The notes: generated by a model not told the origin, from the letters alone. Counted from the first letter of the stretch, positions 44,050-53,726 are shown. The stretch is 64,000 nucleotides of DNA from Streptomyces sp. NP-1717 (GCF_022695985.1 NZ_JAAPBF010000008.1:17651-81650), one strand, 5' to 3'. Program-made: numbers and translations.

Positions 44050-45192
44050 ATGACGAATTCAGCAAATACCCGGATCGGCGTCGGTCTTATCGGGGCTAGT
44101 GCCGATCGGGGTTGGGGCGGAATTGCTCACGTCCCGGCGCTGCAGGCGCTCGACGCATTCCAGATCCGCGCCGTCAGTACGACTCGTATGGAGAGCGCGA
44201 ACGCGTCCGCTCGTCGGCTGGGCGCCGATCTCGCCTTCGACACACATGAGGCTCTGGTCGTGCGACCGGAGGTCGACCTGGTGGTGGTTGCGGTCAAGGT
44301 GCCGGAGCACAAGCAGATTGTTTCCGACGCGCTGGCCGCGGGCAAGATGGTTTATTGCGAATGGCCGCTCGCAAGAAACCTATCGGAGGCCGAAGCGCTG
44401 GAGGGGTTTGCCCGCGAGCGGCGGCTGCGGACGGTTGTCGGGTTGCAGGGCGGCCTGCACCCGCCGATCCTCTTCCTTCGCGACCTCATCGCGCAAGGCG
44501 TGATTGGCAAGCCGCTCAGCACGAGCATCCGAGCGCATTTGACTGACGACATGTGGGTCGGCCGATATGACCCGCCGGTCGAGTACATGGCTCAAGCAAA
44601 GCATGGCGCCACGCTTCTGAGCATCATGCTCGGCCACGGGCTCGAACCGCTTGCGCGCGTGCTCGGCACGTTCGAGAGTCTGTCCGCCGTCGTCGCCAAT
44701 CAGCGCGGTGACGGCGTCCGCCTCTCCAATGGCGCGTCGCTGCCGAAGGACGCGCCGGATGAGATCGTCGTCGCCGGCGTTCTCGAAGGCGGGATCGTCA
44801 CTTCGCTGCACTACAGTGCCGGGCAGTCTGCCGACTCGGCGATGGTATGGGAGATCCAGGGCACCGAGGGCAGTGTGCGTGTGGAGTCGGCGTCGGGCTA
44901 CATCCATTTCACCGATTTCACCATCACGCTGCGCCGCGGCAGCGAGCCTGTCCAAGTGCTACAGGTCCCCCCCGCTTATGCGGCTCCCGACCTGCAACTC
45001 GACGCACCCGCAGCGGGGGTCTCCCGCCTCTACGCCCAGTTCGCCGCCGACCTCCGCGACGGAACCGCCGATGCGCCGGATTTCGCGGTCGCACTCGATC
45101 GCCACCGCGTACTCGAGGCGATCACACGGGCCGCTGAAACAGGTCATCGGCAGCATCTGTCCCGCCCCGACCGAATGAACTCCAATCGTTGA
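44050..45192 (+). CDS. Gfo/Idh/MocA family oxidoreductase, second copy
   Basis: 380 aa from the ATG at 44050. Rossmann fold RIGVGLIGASADRGWGGIAH and family motif YCEWPLARNL; C-terminal dimerisation domain with HYSAGQSADSAMVWEIQGTE. Same subgroup as the copy at 38.6 kb (both have a W/G-rich insertion after the first glycine motif and lack the EKP lysine), but codon use is less GC-biased, which suggests a separate origin. Reaction not identified. Confidence 0.87.
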   Translation: MTNSANTRIGVGLIGASADRGWGGIAHVPALQALDAFQIRAVSTTRMESANASARRLGADLAFDTHEALVVRPEVDLVVVAVKVPEHKQIVSDALAAGKMVYCEWPLARNLSEAEALEGFARERRLRTVVGLQGGLHPPILFLRDLIAQGVIGKPLSTSIRAHLTDDMWVGRYDPPVEYMAQAKHGATLLSIMLGHGLEPLARVLGTFESLSAVVANQRGDGVRLSNGASLPKDAPDEIVVAGVLEGGIVTSLHYSAGQSADSAMVWEIQGTEGSVRVESASGYIHFTDFTITLRRGSEPVQVLQVPPAYAAPDLQLDAPAAGVSRLYAQFAADLRDGTADAPDFAVALDRHRVLEAITRAAETGHRQHLSRPDRMNSNR

Positions 45193-45313
45193 ACCCGGGA
45201 GAGGCACTGCCGCAGGACCCGAGGAGATGGCGATCCGCGAGCTAACCCTGACTTGATCACACAGAGCTGACTCGCACAGTGTCGAAGAGCTCTGCCGACC
45301 AGACCCCGCCGCC

Positions 45314-45565
45314 GTGATCAACCAGCCGCTGCGGGAAGTCCGCCGCCTCGCCGAGGCCGAGGTCCGCGACCCGGCCGGCATCGACGCCATCCTGAGGATC
45401 AACCCCACCGCCGAGTCAACCGTGCCGGAGATCGCGGACATCATCCTCCGTACGGGAGACGAGACGGACGTCGACCACGTCTTCGTCGACTTCGTCCACC
45501 TGGCCGACCAAGGCGTGGACCAAGCCCTGGAACTGCTGCGTCAGATGATGGAACTGTCCCGCTGA
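45314..45565 (+). pseudogene. LLM-class flavin oxidoreductase, C-terminal remnant
   Basis: GTG at 45314, 83 codons. VRDPAGIDAILRINPTAEST and VDHVFVDFVHLADQGVDQAL resemble the last 70 residues of luciferase-like F420/FMN oxidoreductases. No barrel core precedes it and no ribosome site is clear. Probably the tail of a deleted gene; an independent small protein is less likely. Confidence 0.5.
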
Positions 45566-45606
45566 AAGCCGAGCCGCAAGAGGGCGCGGCCCGCCCCGGG
45601 GCCGCG

Positions 45607-46197
45607 TCATCGCGTCGGTCCCTCGCGCGCGGTTGAGGTGGCGGCATAGAGCCAACGGCGAAGGACGAGGGTCACAGCCGGCATCATCAGATACGTCATC
45701 AACGTACTGAACAGAAGCGCGAGCATCAGCACCCGCGCCACAAGCGGCCAAGCACGGAGCGCCGGCCCCAAAAGACCGTTGCCGATCAGGGAGATCGGGA
45801 GTACGGCCGCGAAGGCGGCGAGCGCCATCTTCCACCGAGGTGGCGCCGTCGTGGGCGTGTCGTGCGCAGTGGTGAACAGGGTCTCCATTCCGGAGAGTTC
45901 GCGACGCGCCACCTCGCACTGGTGATGGCCCTCGCAGTGGTCGAACAGTGCGGCCCGCTCCGGTGATGCCGTCCAGCGCTGCGCGGACTCTTGGTCACGG
46001 AACCGGTGGATCAGGACCCATGGCCGGGCGGCCGTGGCAGGCCGGAACAACCCGTCCCCCAGGTGTCCGGGAAACGCTGAGGCGGTGTCGGTCACCCGCC
46101 CGAACCACTCCCGGAAGTCCTGCTCGTAGCCGGGTTCCACAGCGCGCGCGGTCAGCAGGGTGACGTCGGCCGGGCCGACGTCGTCCGTCTCGGTCAT
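45607..46197 (-). CDS. Antibiotic biosynthesis monooxygenase-domain membrane protein
   Basis: 196 aa. Residues 10-105 form an ABM/dimeric alpha-beta barrel domain (VTLLTARAVEPGYEQDFREW, WVLIHRFRDQESAQRWTASP); residues 120-180 hold two transmembrane helices (MALAAFAAVLPISLIGNGLL, VLMLALLFSTLMTYLMMPAV). This ABM-plus-DUF fusion is common in bacteria; its reaction is unproven. It follows the aldehyde dehydrogenase gene by 27 nt and may share its transcript. Confidence 0.83.
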   Translation of the reverse strand: MTETDDVGPADVTLLTARAVEPGYEQDFREWFGRVTDTASAFPGHLGDGLFRPATAARPWVLIHRFRDQESAQRWTASPERAALFDHCEGHHQCEVARRELSGMETLFTTAHDTPTTAPPRWKMALAAFAAVLPISLIGNGLLGPALRAWPLVARVLMLALLFSTLMTYLMMPAVTLVLRRWLYAATSTAREGPTR

Positions 46198-46224
46198 CGA
46201 TTCTCATTCCGCCGTCGAATGCCG

Positions 46225-47664
46225 TCAGAGCTGCGGTGCCACATGCACGAGGTGCTTGGTCTCCTGGAATTCCTCGATCCCGCGGATGCCGTTCAGACGG
46301 CCGACTCCTGACTGCTTGTAGCCGCCCTCCTCGAACTGGTCGTGGACCGTGGCCCAGGTGTTGGTCCAGACGGTCCCGGCCTGCAGTTCGCGGCCGACGC
46401 GCAGGGGGCGGTCGACATCACGGGTCCAGACGCTCGCGGCCAGGCCGAACTCGGTGGCGTTGGCACGCGCCACGGCGTCGGCCTCGGAGTCGAACACCTC
46501 GAAGGTGGCGACCGGCCCGAACACTTCGCGCTGCACGATCGGCGAGGACACGTCGGCGACCTCGATCAGGGACGGGCCGAGGAGCGCCCGATCCCGCTTG
46601 CCCCGCACGAGGACGGTGGCGTAGTCGGCCGCGGCGGCCACGGTCTGTTCGACCCGTTGGGCGTTTCCTTCGTCGATCATGGCGCCCATCTCGCTGGCGG
46701 GGTCGTCGCCGGGCCCGACCCGGACCGTTTCGAGGGCGGCGACGAGCCGCCGCCGGAGTTCGTCGGCCACGCCGCGCTGGACCAGTATCCGGCTGCCCGT
46801 CATGCAGAACTGGCCCGCGAACATGGTGACGGCCTTGGTGAGCACGGGCACGACGGCGTCCAGGTCGGCGTCGTCGAAGACGAGCATCGGCGTCTTTCCG
46901 CCCAGCTCCATGGACAGGGTTTTCAGCGTCGGGGCGGCCTGTTCCATGATCACGCGGCCGACCGCGGTGGAGCCGGTGTAGCTGATCACGTCGACGTCCG
47001 GGGAGGAGACCAGCTCCGGAGCCCCGGCGTTTCCGCTCTCGGTGAAGACGTTGAACACGCCCGGGTCCAGGCTCGGCGTGTCGGCGACGATCTCGCTCAG
47101 CACTCCGTTGACCAGGCCGGTCTGCGCCGGCATCTTCATGACCACGGTGCAGCCGGCCGCCAGGGCGGGTGCGAAGGATCGCGCCGAGAGGATGACCGGT
47201 GAGTTCCACGGCACGATCACCGCAGCGACGCCCGCGGCTTCGCGCAGGGTCATCGAGTACATGCCGGGCCGCACTTCCCCGGCCCTGCCGTGGTCGGTGA
47301 GGGCAAGCGCCGCGTGGTAGCGGAGTTTGGGGATGGTGCCTTCGACTTCGAGGGCCGCCTCGGCGAGTACTTTCCCGTTCTCCCGCGCCAGGAGGGTGAT
47401 CAGTTCGTCCTTGCGGTGCTCGAGCCGGTCGGCCAGTTCGTGCAGCGCTGCCGCACGCCGGTGGCGGTCGCGGGACCATGCGGTGGAGTCGAAGGCCCTT
47501 CGGGCCGCGGCCACCGCGGACCTCGCCTCCCGCACACCGCCGTCGGCGAAGGTGCCGAGCAGGCCGTTGGTCGCGGGGCTGCGTGACTCGCCGCGGGAGC
47601 CGGAGTCCTGCCACTGCCCGTCGACGTAGTGGCGCGCGTGGGGCAGGGTTTCGAATGTGAGCAT
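46225..47664 (-). CDS. NAD(P)-dependent aldehyde dehydrogenase
   Basis: 479 aa from the ATG at 47664 (MLTFETLPHARHYVDGQWQD) with GAGAGG upstream; longer starts lack a ribosome site. ALDH landmarks: VPWNSPVILSARSFAPALAA, SYTGSTAVGRVI, catalytic Glu in MELGGKTP, catalytic Cys in AGQFCMTGSRI, and EEGGYKQSGVGR near the end. Betaine-aldehyde/vanillin-type clade by general look. Intact. Followed at once by the ABM-domain gene. Confidence 0.93.
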   Translation of the reverse strand: MLTFETLPHARHYVDGQWQDSGSRGESRSPATNGLLGTFADGGVREARSAVAAARRAFDSTAWSRDRHRRAAALHELADRLEHRKDELITLLARENGKVLAEAALEVEGTIPKLRYHAALALTDHGRAGEVRPGMYSMTLREAAGVAAVIVPWNSPVILSARSFAPALAAGCTVVMKMPAQTGLVNGVLSEIVADTPSLDPGVFNVFTESGNAGAPELVSSPDVDVISYTGSTAVGRVIMEQAAPTLKTLSMELGGKTPMLVFDDADLDAVVPVLTKAVTMFAGQFCMTGSRILVQRGVADELRRRLVAALETVRVGPGDDPASEMGAMIDEGNAQRVEQTVAAAADYATVLVRGKRDRALLGPSLIEVADVSSPIVQREVFGPVATFEVFDSEADAVARANATEFGLAASVWTRDVDRPLRVGRELQAGTVWTNTWATVHDQFEEGGYKQSGVGRLNGIRGIEEFQETKHLVHVAPQL

Positions 47665-47818
47665 GAGGTGACCTCTCGTCATGCGTCGCACGGCGTTTCG
47701 CCGCGGTCCGCGGGACAACGTCAGCGACGCTACAAATCAGGGCCCGTATGCGAATCGGGCGGGCAATCCGTCGTTTCCACCGGAGGCACTGCGACCGTCC
47801 CACCACGCGTCTCTCCGC

Positions 47819-50593
47819 TCACCGCAGCTCGGAAGCGGCGCGGGTCTGGCTCAGCTCGATCCGCGTGTTGATGCTGAGCTTGGCGAACACGTTCCCGAGG
47901 TGGTGGCCCACGGTGCGGTGGCTGATCCGCAGCTGCACGGCGATCTCACGATTCGTCAGCTGCTTGGCGGCCAACTGGGCAACGCGTTTTTCCTGGGCGG
48001 TGAGCCGGTTCACCGCCCTGGTGTCCGAGCTCCCCCGACGCCCCGGCGGTCCGGTGAGGTCCTGCTCGCGCTGCGCGCGTCTGTGCAGCGGCTCGGCCCC
48101 GAGCCGGTCGAACACCTCGATCGCGCCACCGATCCGGACGCGCGCATCGATCCGCCGACGGCCCCGCCGCAGCCACTCGCCGTAGAACAACTGAGCGCGC
48201 GCGTAGAGCAGCGGGTGGGATCGGGCACCCGGCACGTCGAGCGCGGCCAGGAAGGCGCTCTCGACGCAGGGGCCTCCGAGGAGCGCGCGGGTGACGTGCG
48301 CGGCACAGCGGGCCCACGGCGCTCCGGTGCGCCGCGCCCAGGCTTCGAGCACCCGTACCCGTTCGTCCGCGAGGTCGCTTCTGCCGACGCGCACGGCCGC
48401 CTCGGCCGTGTCGAGAGCGGCCAGGAGCGCGAAGGTCGGGTGTTCCGCGCCGTGGCCCGGCTCGGTCAGGCGCACCAGGATGTCCAGTGCTTCCTCGGGA
48501 CGCTCGCGAAACAGCGAGGCCATGCCGCGGTTCCAGTACGCGGCGGCGCTCAGCGCGCGGACGCCCTGCGGGAGTGACGTCTCCAGAGTTCTGGCGGTGG
48601 CCTCCGCGACGGCGCACTCGTCACCGCGCGCGGCGGCGAGCCAGCCCAGGCTGGTGCGGCAGTGGGAGGCGATGTGGTCGGCACCCATGTCCTGGGCCAG
48701 CCGCAGTCCCTCCGCGGCCGAGGACTCCGATTGCGGCCAGCGGCCGGCAGCGTTGTCGAGTATCGCGGTCTGGGCCAGGGCGGCGGCGAGCCGAGCGCGC
48801 TCGCTGCGCCGCCGCAGGTGCGGTACCCGGCGGCGCAGCGCATCCGCCATGGGCTTGTCGATCCCCCAGGCCAGGGCGAGGGGTGTCGGCGGCAGCAACG
48901 GCAGGATGGTCGTACGGGCCCGCGCGGCGGCATCACCTAGGCCGGGGGTGTCCGCCGGCGCCGCGTCGGCAGACACGTCGTCGCTCCACCAGGCAAGCGT
49001 GCCGGGTAATCCGGTCCGGCCCTCGACGTCGTCTTCGAGCAGCAGTTCCAGCGCTCTGTCCCGCAGGTCGCCGCGTCCGACGGACCAGGCGGCGCGCATG
49101 GCCAGCGTGCCCAGTTCCAGCGCCGTTCCCGGTTCCGGGACGCGCTTCATGTCGGTGATCAGGAAGTGGTGCGCCATCTCGGGCATGCCTCGGGCGAACT
49201 CCATGATCCCCCGCAGACCCTGGCTCCGCCGGGCGACGTGAGCGCCGGGGGCCAGCCGTTCCGCGTCATCGAGCAGGCGCTCCGCCGTGGCTGCCCACCC
49301 GGCGTCCCAGGAAGCCCTGGCCGCCTCGGCAAGGCGTTGTGAGGCGTCGATCGGTGCGGCCGACAGTTCGGCGGCCCGCCACCACGCCCGTGCCGCCGTG
49401 TTCGCGGCCCCGCGGAGCCGGGAGCGGGCGGCGGTCCGTTCCAGGAGCCGCGCGACGTCCTCATCGCGTCCGTGGGCCAGGGCGGCGAGATGCCATGCGC
49501 GCTCCTCCGCCTCGTCCGGCATCGTGGCGGCCAGGGCGCGGTGAGCCCGGCGCCTCGTCGCGGCACTGCAGCCCTCGTAGACGGCTCTGCTCACGACGGG
49601 GTGCCGGAAACCGACGCGGTTGCCCGCCACGTGGAGCAGGCCCGCGTTGGTCACTTCCTCCCAGACGGCGTCACCGGCACCCAAAGCACGACCGGCCCGC
49701 TGCACCGTGAGCCGGTCGCCGTGCTCCTCGGCCGCCGCGAGCACGGTCAGCAACTGCGCCGGAGGGCTCAGGGCCTCGATCCCGGCACGGAAAGCCCGCT
49801 GCAGGCGCGGCCCGACGGGCGGTCGTCCTCGCTTCCGGCGTTGCTCGGCGTCGTCGAGGTCGCCCCCGAGCGTGGCCAGTTCGTGCAGCGCCAAGGGGTT
49901 GCCCCCGGCCTCCCGGACCATGTTCCGCGTCGTCGCCTTGTCGGTGAGCGGCGCCACGGCCGCCACAAGCTGCCGTGCGCTCTCGTCGCTCAGGCCGTCG
50001 ACCCGCACGTCGGCCGCGCCTTCCCAGGGCCGGGCGGCCGGATCGCTGTGATCGGCGAGCACGACGACCACGGGATGCGCTCCTACGCGTCGAGCGACGA
50101 ACCCCAGGCACAGCGCGGTGGCCTCGTCGAGCCACTGCCCGTCGTCCACCACGAGGAGCACGGGCTGCCGCTCGGCGAGTCCGCAGAGCAGCGACAGCAC
50201 GGCCGCCCCGACCACCAGGCGGTCCGTCGGCTCACCGCTCAGCCCGAGCGCGGTACGCACAGCGGCGGCCTGGGCCGTCGCCAGCAACTCGACACGATCG
50301 GCCAGCGGTCGCAGCAGCCCGTGCAGCCCCGCGAAAGCCAGGTCCGACTCGGGCCGGGTCGCTGAGTGCCTCAGCCGGACGAAGTCCGCGGCCTGGCCGT
50401 GCACGTGGCGAAGCAGAGCTGACTTGCCGATACCCGGCTCGCCCCACACCACGAGCGCGCCACCGCTCCCGCCGCGGGCCTGCGTAAGCAGCCCGTCGAG
50501 AACCGCGGTCTCCTCGCGGCGTCCGAACAACTCCGACCGCGCTGCGACTGTCGGGGCTCCGAAGCCGTGCGGGCCACGGGCGGACCGCGTCAC
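47819..50593 (-). CDS. LAL-type LuxR family transcriptional regulator with AAA ATPase
   Basis: 924 aa from a GTG at 50593 overlapping the previous stop by 4 nt. Residues 20-220 hold the ATPase (ELFGRREETAVLDGLL, Walker A WGEPGIGKSALLR, Walker B VLLVVDDGQWLDEATA). A long tetratricopeptide-like middle follows, and residues 855-915 are the LuxR helix-turn-helix (RLTAQEKRVAQLAAKQLTNR, EIAVQLRISHRTVGHHL). Large ATP-binding LuxR regulators often act as pathway-specific activators. Being co-translated with two flavoenzymes suggests it controls that operon. Confidence 0.92.
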   Translation of the reverse strand: MTRSARGPHGFGAPTVAARSELFGRREETAVLDGLLTQARGGSGGALVVWGEPGIGKSALLRHVHGQAADFVRLRHSATRPESDLAFAGLHGLLRPLADRVELLATAQAAAVRTALGLSGEPTDRLVVGAAVLSLLCGLAERQPVLLVVDDGQWLDEATALCLGFVARRVGAHPVVVVLADHSDPAARPWEGAADVRVDGLSDESARQLVAAVAPLTDKATTRNMVREAGGNPLALHELATLGGDLDDAEQRRKRGRPPVGPRLQRAFRAGIEALSPPAQLLTVLAAAEEHGDRLTVQRAGRALGAGDAVWEEVTNAGLLHVAGNRVGFRHPVVSRAVYEGCSAATRRRAHRALAATMPDEAEERAWHLAALAHGRDEDVARLLERTAARSRLRGAANTAARAWWRAAELSAAPIDASQRLAEAARASWDAGWAATAERLLDDAERLAPGAHVARRSQGLRGIMEFARGMPEMAHHFLITDMKRVPEPGTALELGTLAMRAAWSVGRGDLRDRALELLLEDDVEGRTGLPGTLAWWSDDVSADAAPADTPGLGDAAARARTTILPLLPPTPLALAWGIDKPMADALRRRVPHLRRRSERARLAAALAQTAILDNAAGRWPQSESSAAEGLRLAQDMGADHIASHCRTSLGWLAAARGDECAVAEATARTLETSLPQGVRALSAAAYWNRGMASLFRERPEEALDILVRLTEPGHGAEHPTFALLAALDTAEAAVRVGRSDLADERVRVLEAWARRTGAPWARCAAHVTRALLGGPCVESAFLAALDVPGARSHPLLYARAQLFYGEWLRRGRRRIDARVRIGGAIEVFDRLGAEPLHRRAQREQDLTGPPGRRGSSDTRAVNRLTAQEKRVAQLAAKQLTNREIAVQLRISHRTVGHHLGNVFAKLSINTRIELSQTRAASELR

Positions 50594-51492
50594 GCCGCGC
50601 GTTCGGACTGGACGAGTTCGCGGGCGCGCGGTGCGACCTCGTGACCGAAGAGGTTCAGGTCGGCGGGCTCGTCCGAGGCGAGGATGAACCCGGATACGCC
50701 GTACTGCAGGGCGAGGTCGGCGATCTGTTCGGCCCAGTCACCGGGAGTCCCCTCCAACAGGCCGCCGCCGGCGCCGGACGTGAATCGGCCGCTCAGGTTG
50801 AGCAGGCGGCTGACCGCCGCGGGCTCTCGACCGGCGGCGGAGGCGGCCTCGTCGATCTGCTCGTTCATCGCGCGCAGCGATGCCGGGCCCTCGGGCAGGA
50901 AACCCAAGGAGGGCAGCCAACCGTCGGCGATCTTGCCCGTCAGCCGGAGCATGCGCGGCTTGTAGGCACCGATGCGGATCGGGATGCGATGGGCGGGTGC
51001 CGGGCCGCGCTTTGCGCCGTTCACGGTGTAGAACTCCCCGGTGACACGGAGGGGCCCGGCCTCGTCGGTGGCCCACAGCCCCCGGATCACGGCCACTGCC
51101 TCCTCCACCGCCCGCACGGCTTGGGCCGGCTCCAGCCGGCGGCCTCCCATCGCGACGATGCCGTCCCAGAACGCACCCGCGCCGATGCCCAGTTCGACCC
51201 GCCCGCCGGTGAGCCGGTCCAGGCTCGCGGCGGCGCGGGCCAGTACGGCGGGGGGCCGCAACGGAAGGCTCAGCACGTTGCCGCTGATCCGGATCCGTTC
51301 GGTGCGTGCCGCGACGTACGACATCAGGGTCCAGGTGTCCTGGAACGCAGACTGGTAGGGGTGGTCCTGGAAGCTGACGAGGTCGAGGCCAGCGCTCTCG
51401 GACGTCAGTGCCAGCTCCACCGGCGCCTGAGGCGGGCGGGCGGCGGGGGTGACGAAGCTGCCGAACCACAGTTCGTGGCCGTAGTCGCTCAT
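50590..51492 (-). CDS. LLM class flavin-dependent oxidoreductase
   Basis: 300 aa, ATG at 51492 overlapping the preceding stop by 4 nt (ATGA). Luciferase-like barrel with DLVSFQDHPYQSAFQDTWTL, RIRISGNVLSLPLRPPAVLA and GRVELGIGAGAFWDGIVAMG, typical of F420- or FMN-dependent members. Intact. Sits between an unusual LLM-FAD fusion and a LAL regulator in one coupled transcript. Substrate not evident. Confidence 0.9.
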   Translation of the reverse strand: MSDYGHELWFGSFVTPAARPPQAPVELALTSESAGLDLVSFQDHPYQSAFQDTWTLMSYVAARTERIRISGNVLSLPLRPPAVLARAAASLDRLTGGRVELGIGAGAFWDGIVAMGGRRLEPAQAVRAVEEAVAVIRGLWATDEAGPLRVTGEFYTVNGAKRGPAPAHRIPIRIGAYKPRMLRLTGKIADGWLPSLGFLPEGPASLRAMNEQIDEAASAAGREPAAVSRLLNLSGRFTSGAGGGLLEGTPGDWAEQIADLALQYGVSGFILASDEPADLNLFGHEVAPRARELVQSERAA

Positions 51493-53726
51493 GGGTTGCC
51501 TCCTCCGGGGTGGTTCGCGGCGGGCGTGAGGGCGAAGTTGTCGCCGAACACGCCCTCCGGGTCGTAGACGGTCTTCAGCTCACGCAGACGCGAGAGGGTC
51601 CGTGGGGGCCAGGCCGCAGCGATCCGCTCGGGCCGGAGGCTGGACTCGAAGCTGATGTAGAGACCGTCGAGGAAGGGGCTCAGCCAGGCCCAGGCCCGGT
51701 CGACCACCTCGTCGGCACCGCCCATCACCACGAGCGAGAAGTTCGCGTCGCGGTGGGCGTAGGCCGTGGCGTCCGCGGGAACATCGGCGACGGCTCCGCC
51801 GACCGAGCGGAGCTGGAACCATCCGATCGCGCCGCTGCGGATCATGCGAGCCGCCGCCGCGGCGAACTCCGGGGTCACGTGCCGGAGCAGACCGCTGCGT
51901 GAGACCGGCTCGCCGTGGGAGACCGGTGGGTCGTCGCTCGCGTTGTCCATCACGGCCGCGTAGGAGGTGATGACGACGTCCTGGGCGTACATCGCGGAGA
52001 TCGCGGCCAGTGGCTCCAACCGGGCGCGCACGGTCTCCGAGTCCGAGGAGTCGACCATGGTGCGGCTCACCGCGAGCGCTGGTCGTCCGCCGCGCGGGGG
52101 CGCAACGATGACGAAGCTGGTGAGGTCCCGCGGTGAGTCCTCGACCGCCCGGCCCCACTCGACGAGGTAGCGCTCGAGGTCGCTCGCGTCCTGGGTGAGC
52201 CGGGCGAAGGCGACCGCGCCCACGTCATCGGCCTCGAACTCGAAGGCGGTGACGATCCCGAAGTTCGCGCCCGCCCCTCGCACGGCCCAGAAGAGATCGG
52301 GGTTCTCCGAATCGTCGGCCCGGACGACGGAGCCGTCCGCGAGCACCATCTCCACGGCCCGCAGGCGGTCGATCGTCAGCCCGTGCCCGCGCGCGAGGTA
52401 CCCGATGCCCCCCGCCGTGGCGAGGCCGCCCACTCCGACGCCCCCGTAGTCGCCCGAGCTCAACGCCCAACCGTAGGGCTCCAGTGCGGCCGCCACCTCG
52501 GCCCAGCGCGCACCCGGTCCGATGCGGACCCGGCGTGTCCTCTTGTCGAGCACCTCGATCGCGTTCATCAGTGATACGTCGATGACGATGCCGCCGTCGT
52601 TGGTGGAGCGTCCGGAGACCCCGTGCCCGGCGCTCCGGCGGGACAGGGGCACACCGGGGTGCCGGCGGGCGAACGCGAGCGCCTGTGTCACCTGCTCGTT
52701 GGTCGCCGCCCGCAGGATGATCCCGGGCGCACCGCCGCGCAGGTACCCGGACCGCAGCCGGGCGTAGGCCGGATCACCGGGCTCGACGACCTCGGCCATC
52801 TCCGGCGGAGCGCCCTCGTAGTCGATCCCCGGCCGGCGCCTGGCGCGCACGGCGGACCGCCGGACCCGCGCGCCCGACCATCCGCGCGGAAGCACCGCGT
52901 CCGCAGCCGCCCGCAGGGCCGGGGCGACCTCGCTCGCGAAGCCTGCCGCGACGTCTCGCTCCACGGTGTCCAGCACGATGGTGCCCACCCCGTGCTCGAT
53001 GACGAGTGGCAGCAGGTCGTTCACCCAGTCCGCGGCGGTTCCGGTGAACCTGCTTGTCCGCTCGCCGAAGCCACCGCGGATCGTGACCCGTCTGCGGATC
53101 TCACGGGGATCGCGGCCTGCCCCTCGCGCCGCCTCGTCAACCACGCGGTTGCCCTGCGTCAACGTGACGGCGTCGCACCCCGTCGACCACTCGTCAGCCT
53201 GCAGCCCGACCAGCCGGAGCAGGTCTTGGCCCTGGCCGTCCACGGAGATCGGCACGTCGTGCGCGGGCGCGGCCTTCTCAGCTCCCGCGAGACGGTGGAA
53301 GCGGCCGGTGAACCGGCCAAGGCCGCGGTCGAGGACGTTCCACAGCTCGCGAACGACGGCGATCGCTTCGCCGAGTGCCGCGTCAGGCCCCGCCGTCCCG
53401 GATCCGGCCGCCGCCGGGTCAGCGTGGAAAGCCAGTGCGACCCTGCCTTCGGTGAGCCGATCCAGGCTTGCGACGGCTCGTGCGAGCATCGCCGGATGGA
53501 GGGTGGCGGGGCGTGCCTCCAGCACCAGTCCGAGAGAGACCGTCGCCCCGGCGATCCAGGACACCACAGTCGACGGTTCGAGGTCGGCGCCAGCGGCTCC
53601 GGCTGGGATGACCAGCAGGTCCAGTTCCCGCTCGGCCAGGCCCGCCACTTCGATCAGCTGGCCGGGCTCGCAGTCGGCGTCAGTAGGTAGGCGCAGCCCG
53701 AACCTGAGCGCATGTCCATAGTTCAT
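51489..53726 (-). CDS. Fusion of an LLM-type domain with a berberine-bridge-enzyme-type FAD oxidase
   Basis: 745 aa from the ATG at 53726 (MNYGHALRFGLRLPTDADCE); a TTG at 53768 would add 14 residues. Residues 1-285 are a luciferase-like domain (LARAVASLDRLTEGRVALAF, FHRLAGAEKAAPAHDVPISV). Residues 320-735 are an FAD-linked oxidase: PLSRRSAGHGVSGRSTNDGG with the histidine for covalent FAD, SSGDYGGVGVGGLATAGGIG in place of the cysteine-bearing motif of bicovalent members, GYLARGHGLTIDRLRAVEMV, and a C-terminal BBE end (YDPEGVFGDNFAL). No frameshift or stop separates the parts. Two flavin enzymes in one chain could catalyse successive oxidations; that is inference. Confidence 0.87.
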   Translation of the reverse strand: MNYGHALRFGLRLPTDADCEPGQLIEVAGLAERELDLLVIPAGAAGADLEPSTVVSWIAGATVSLGLVLEARPATLHPAMLARAVASLDRLTEGRVALAFHADPAAAGSGTAGPDAALGEAIAVVRELWNVLDRGLGRFTGRFHRLAGAEKAAPAHDVPISVDGQGQDLLRLVGLQADEWSTGCDAVTLTQGNRVVDEAARGAGRDPREIRRRVTIRGGFGERTSRFTGTAADWVNDLLPLVIEHGVGTIVLDTVERDVAAGFASEVAPALRAAADAVLPRGWSGARVRRSAVRARRRPGIDYEGAPPEMAEVVEPGDPAYARLRSGYLRGGAPGIILRAATNEQVTQALAFARRHPGVPLSRRSAGHGVSGRSTNDGGIVIDVSLMNAIEVLDKRTRRVRIGPGARWAEVAAALEPYGWALSSGDYGGVGVGGLATAGGIGYLARGHGLTIDRLRAVEMVLADGSVVRADDSENPDLFWAVRGAGANFGIVTAFEFEADDVGAVAFARLTQDASDLERYLVEWGRAVEDSPRDLTSFVIVAPPRGGRPALAVSRTMVDSSDSETVRARLEPLAAISAMYAQDVVITSYAAVMDNASDDPPVSHGEPVSRSGLLRHVTPEFAAAAARMIRSGAIGWFQLRSVGGAVADVPADATAYAHRDANFSLVVMGGADEVVDRAWAWLSPFLDGLYISFESSLRPERIAAAWPPRTLSRLRELKTVYDPEGVFGDNFALTPAANHPGGGNP

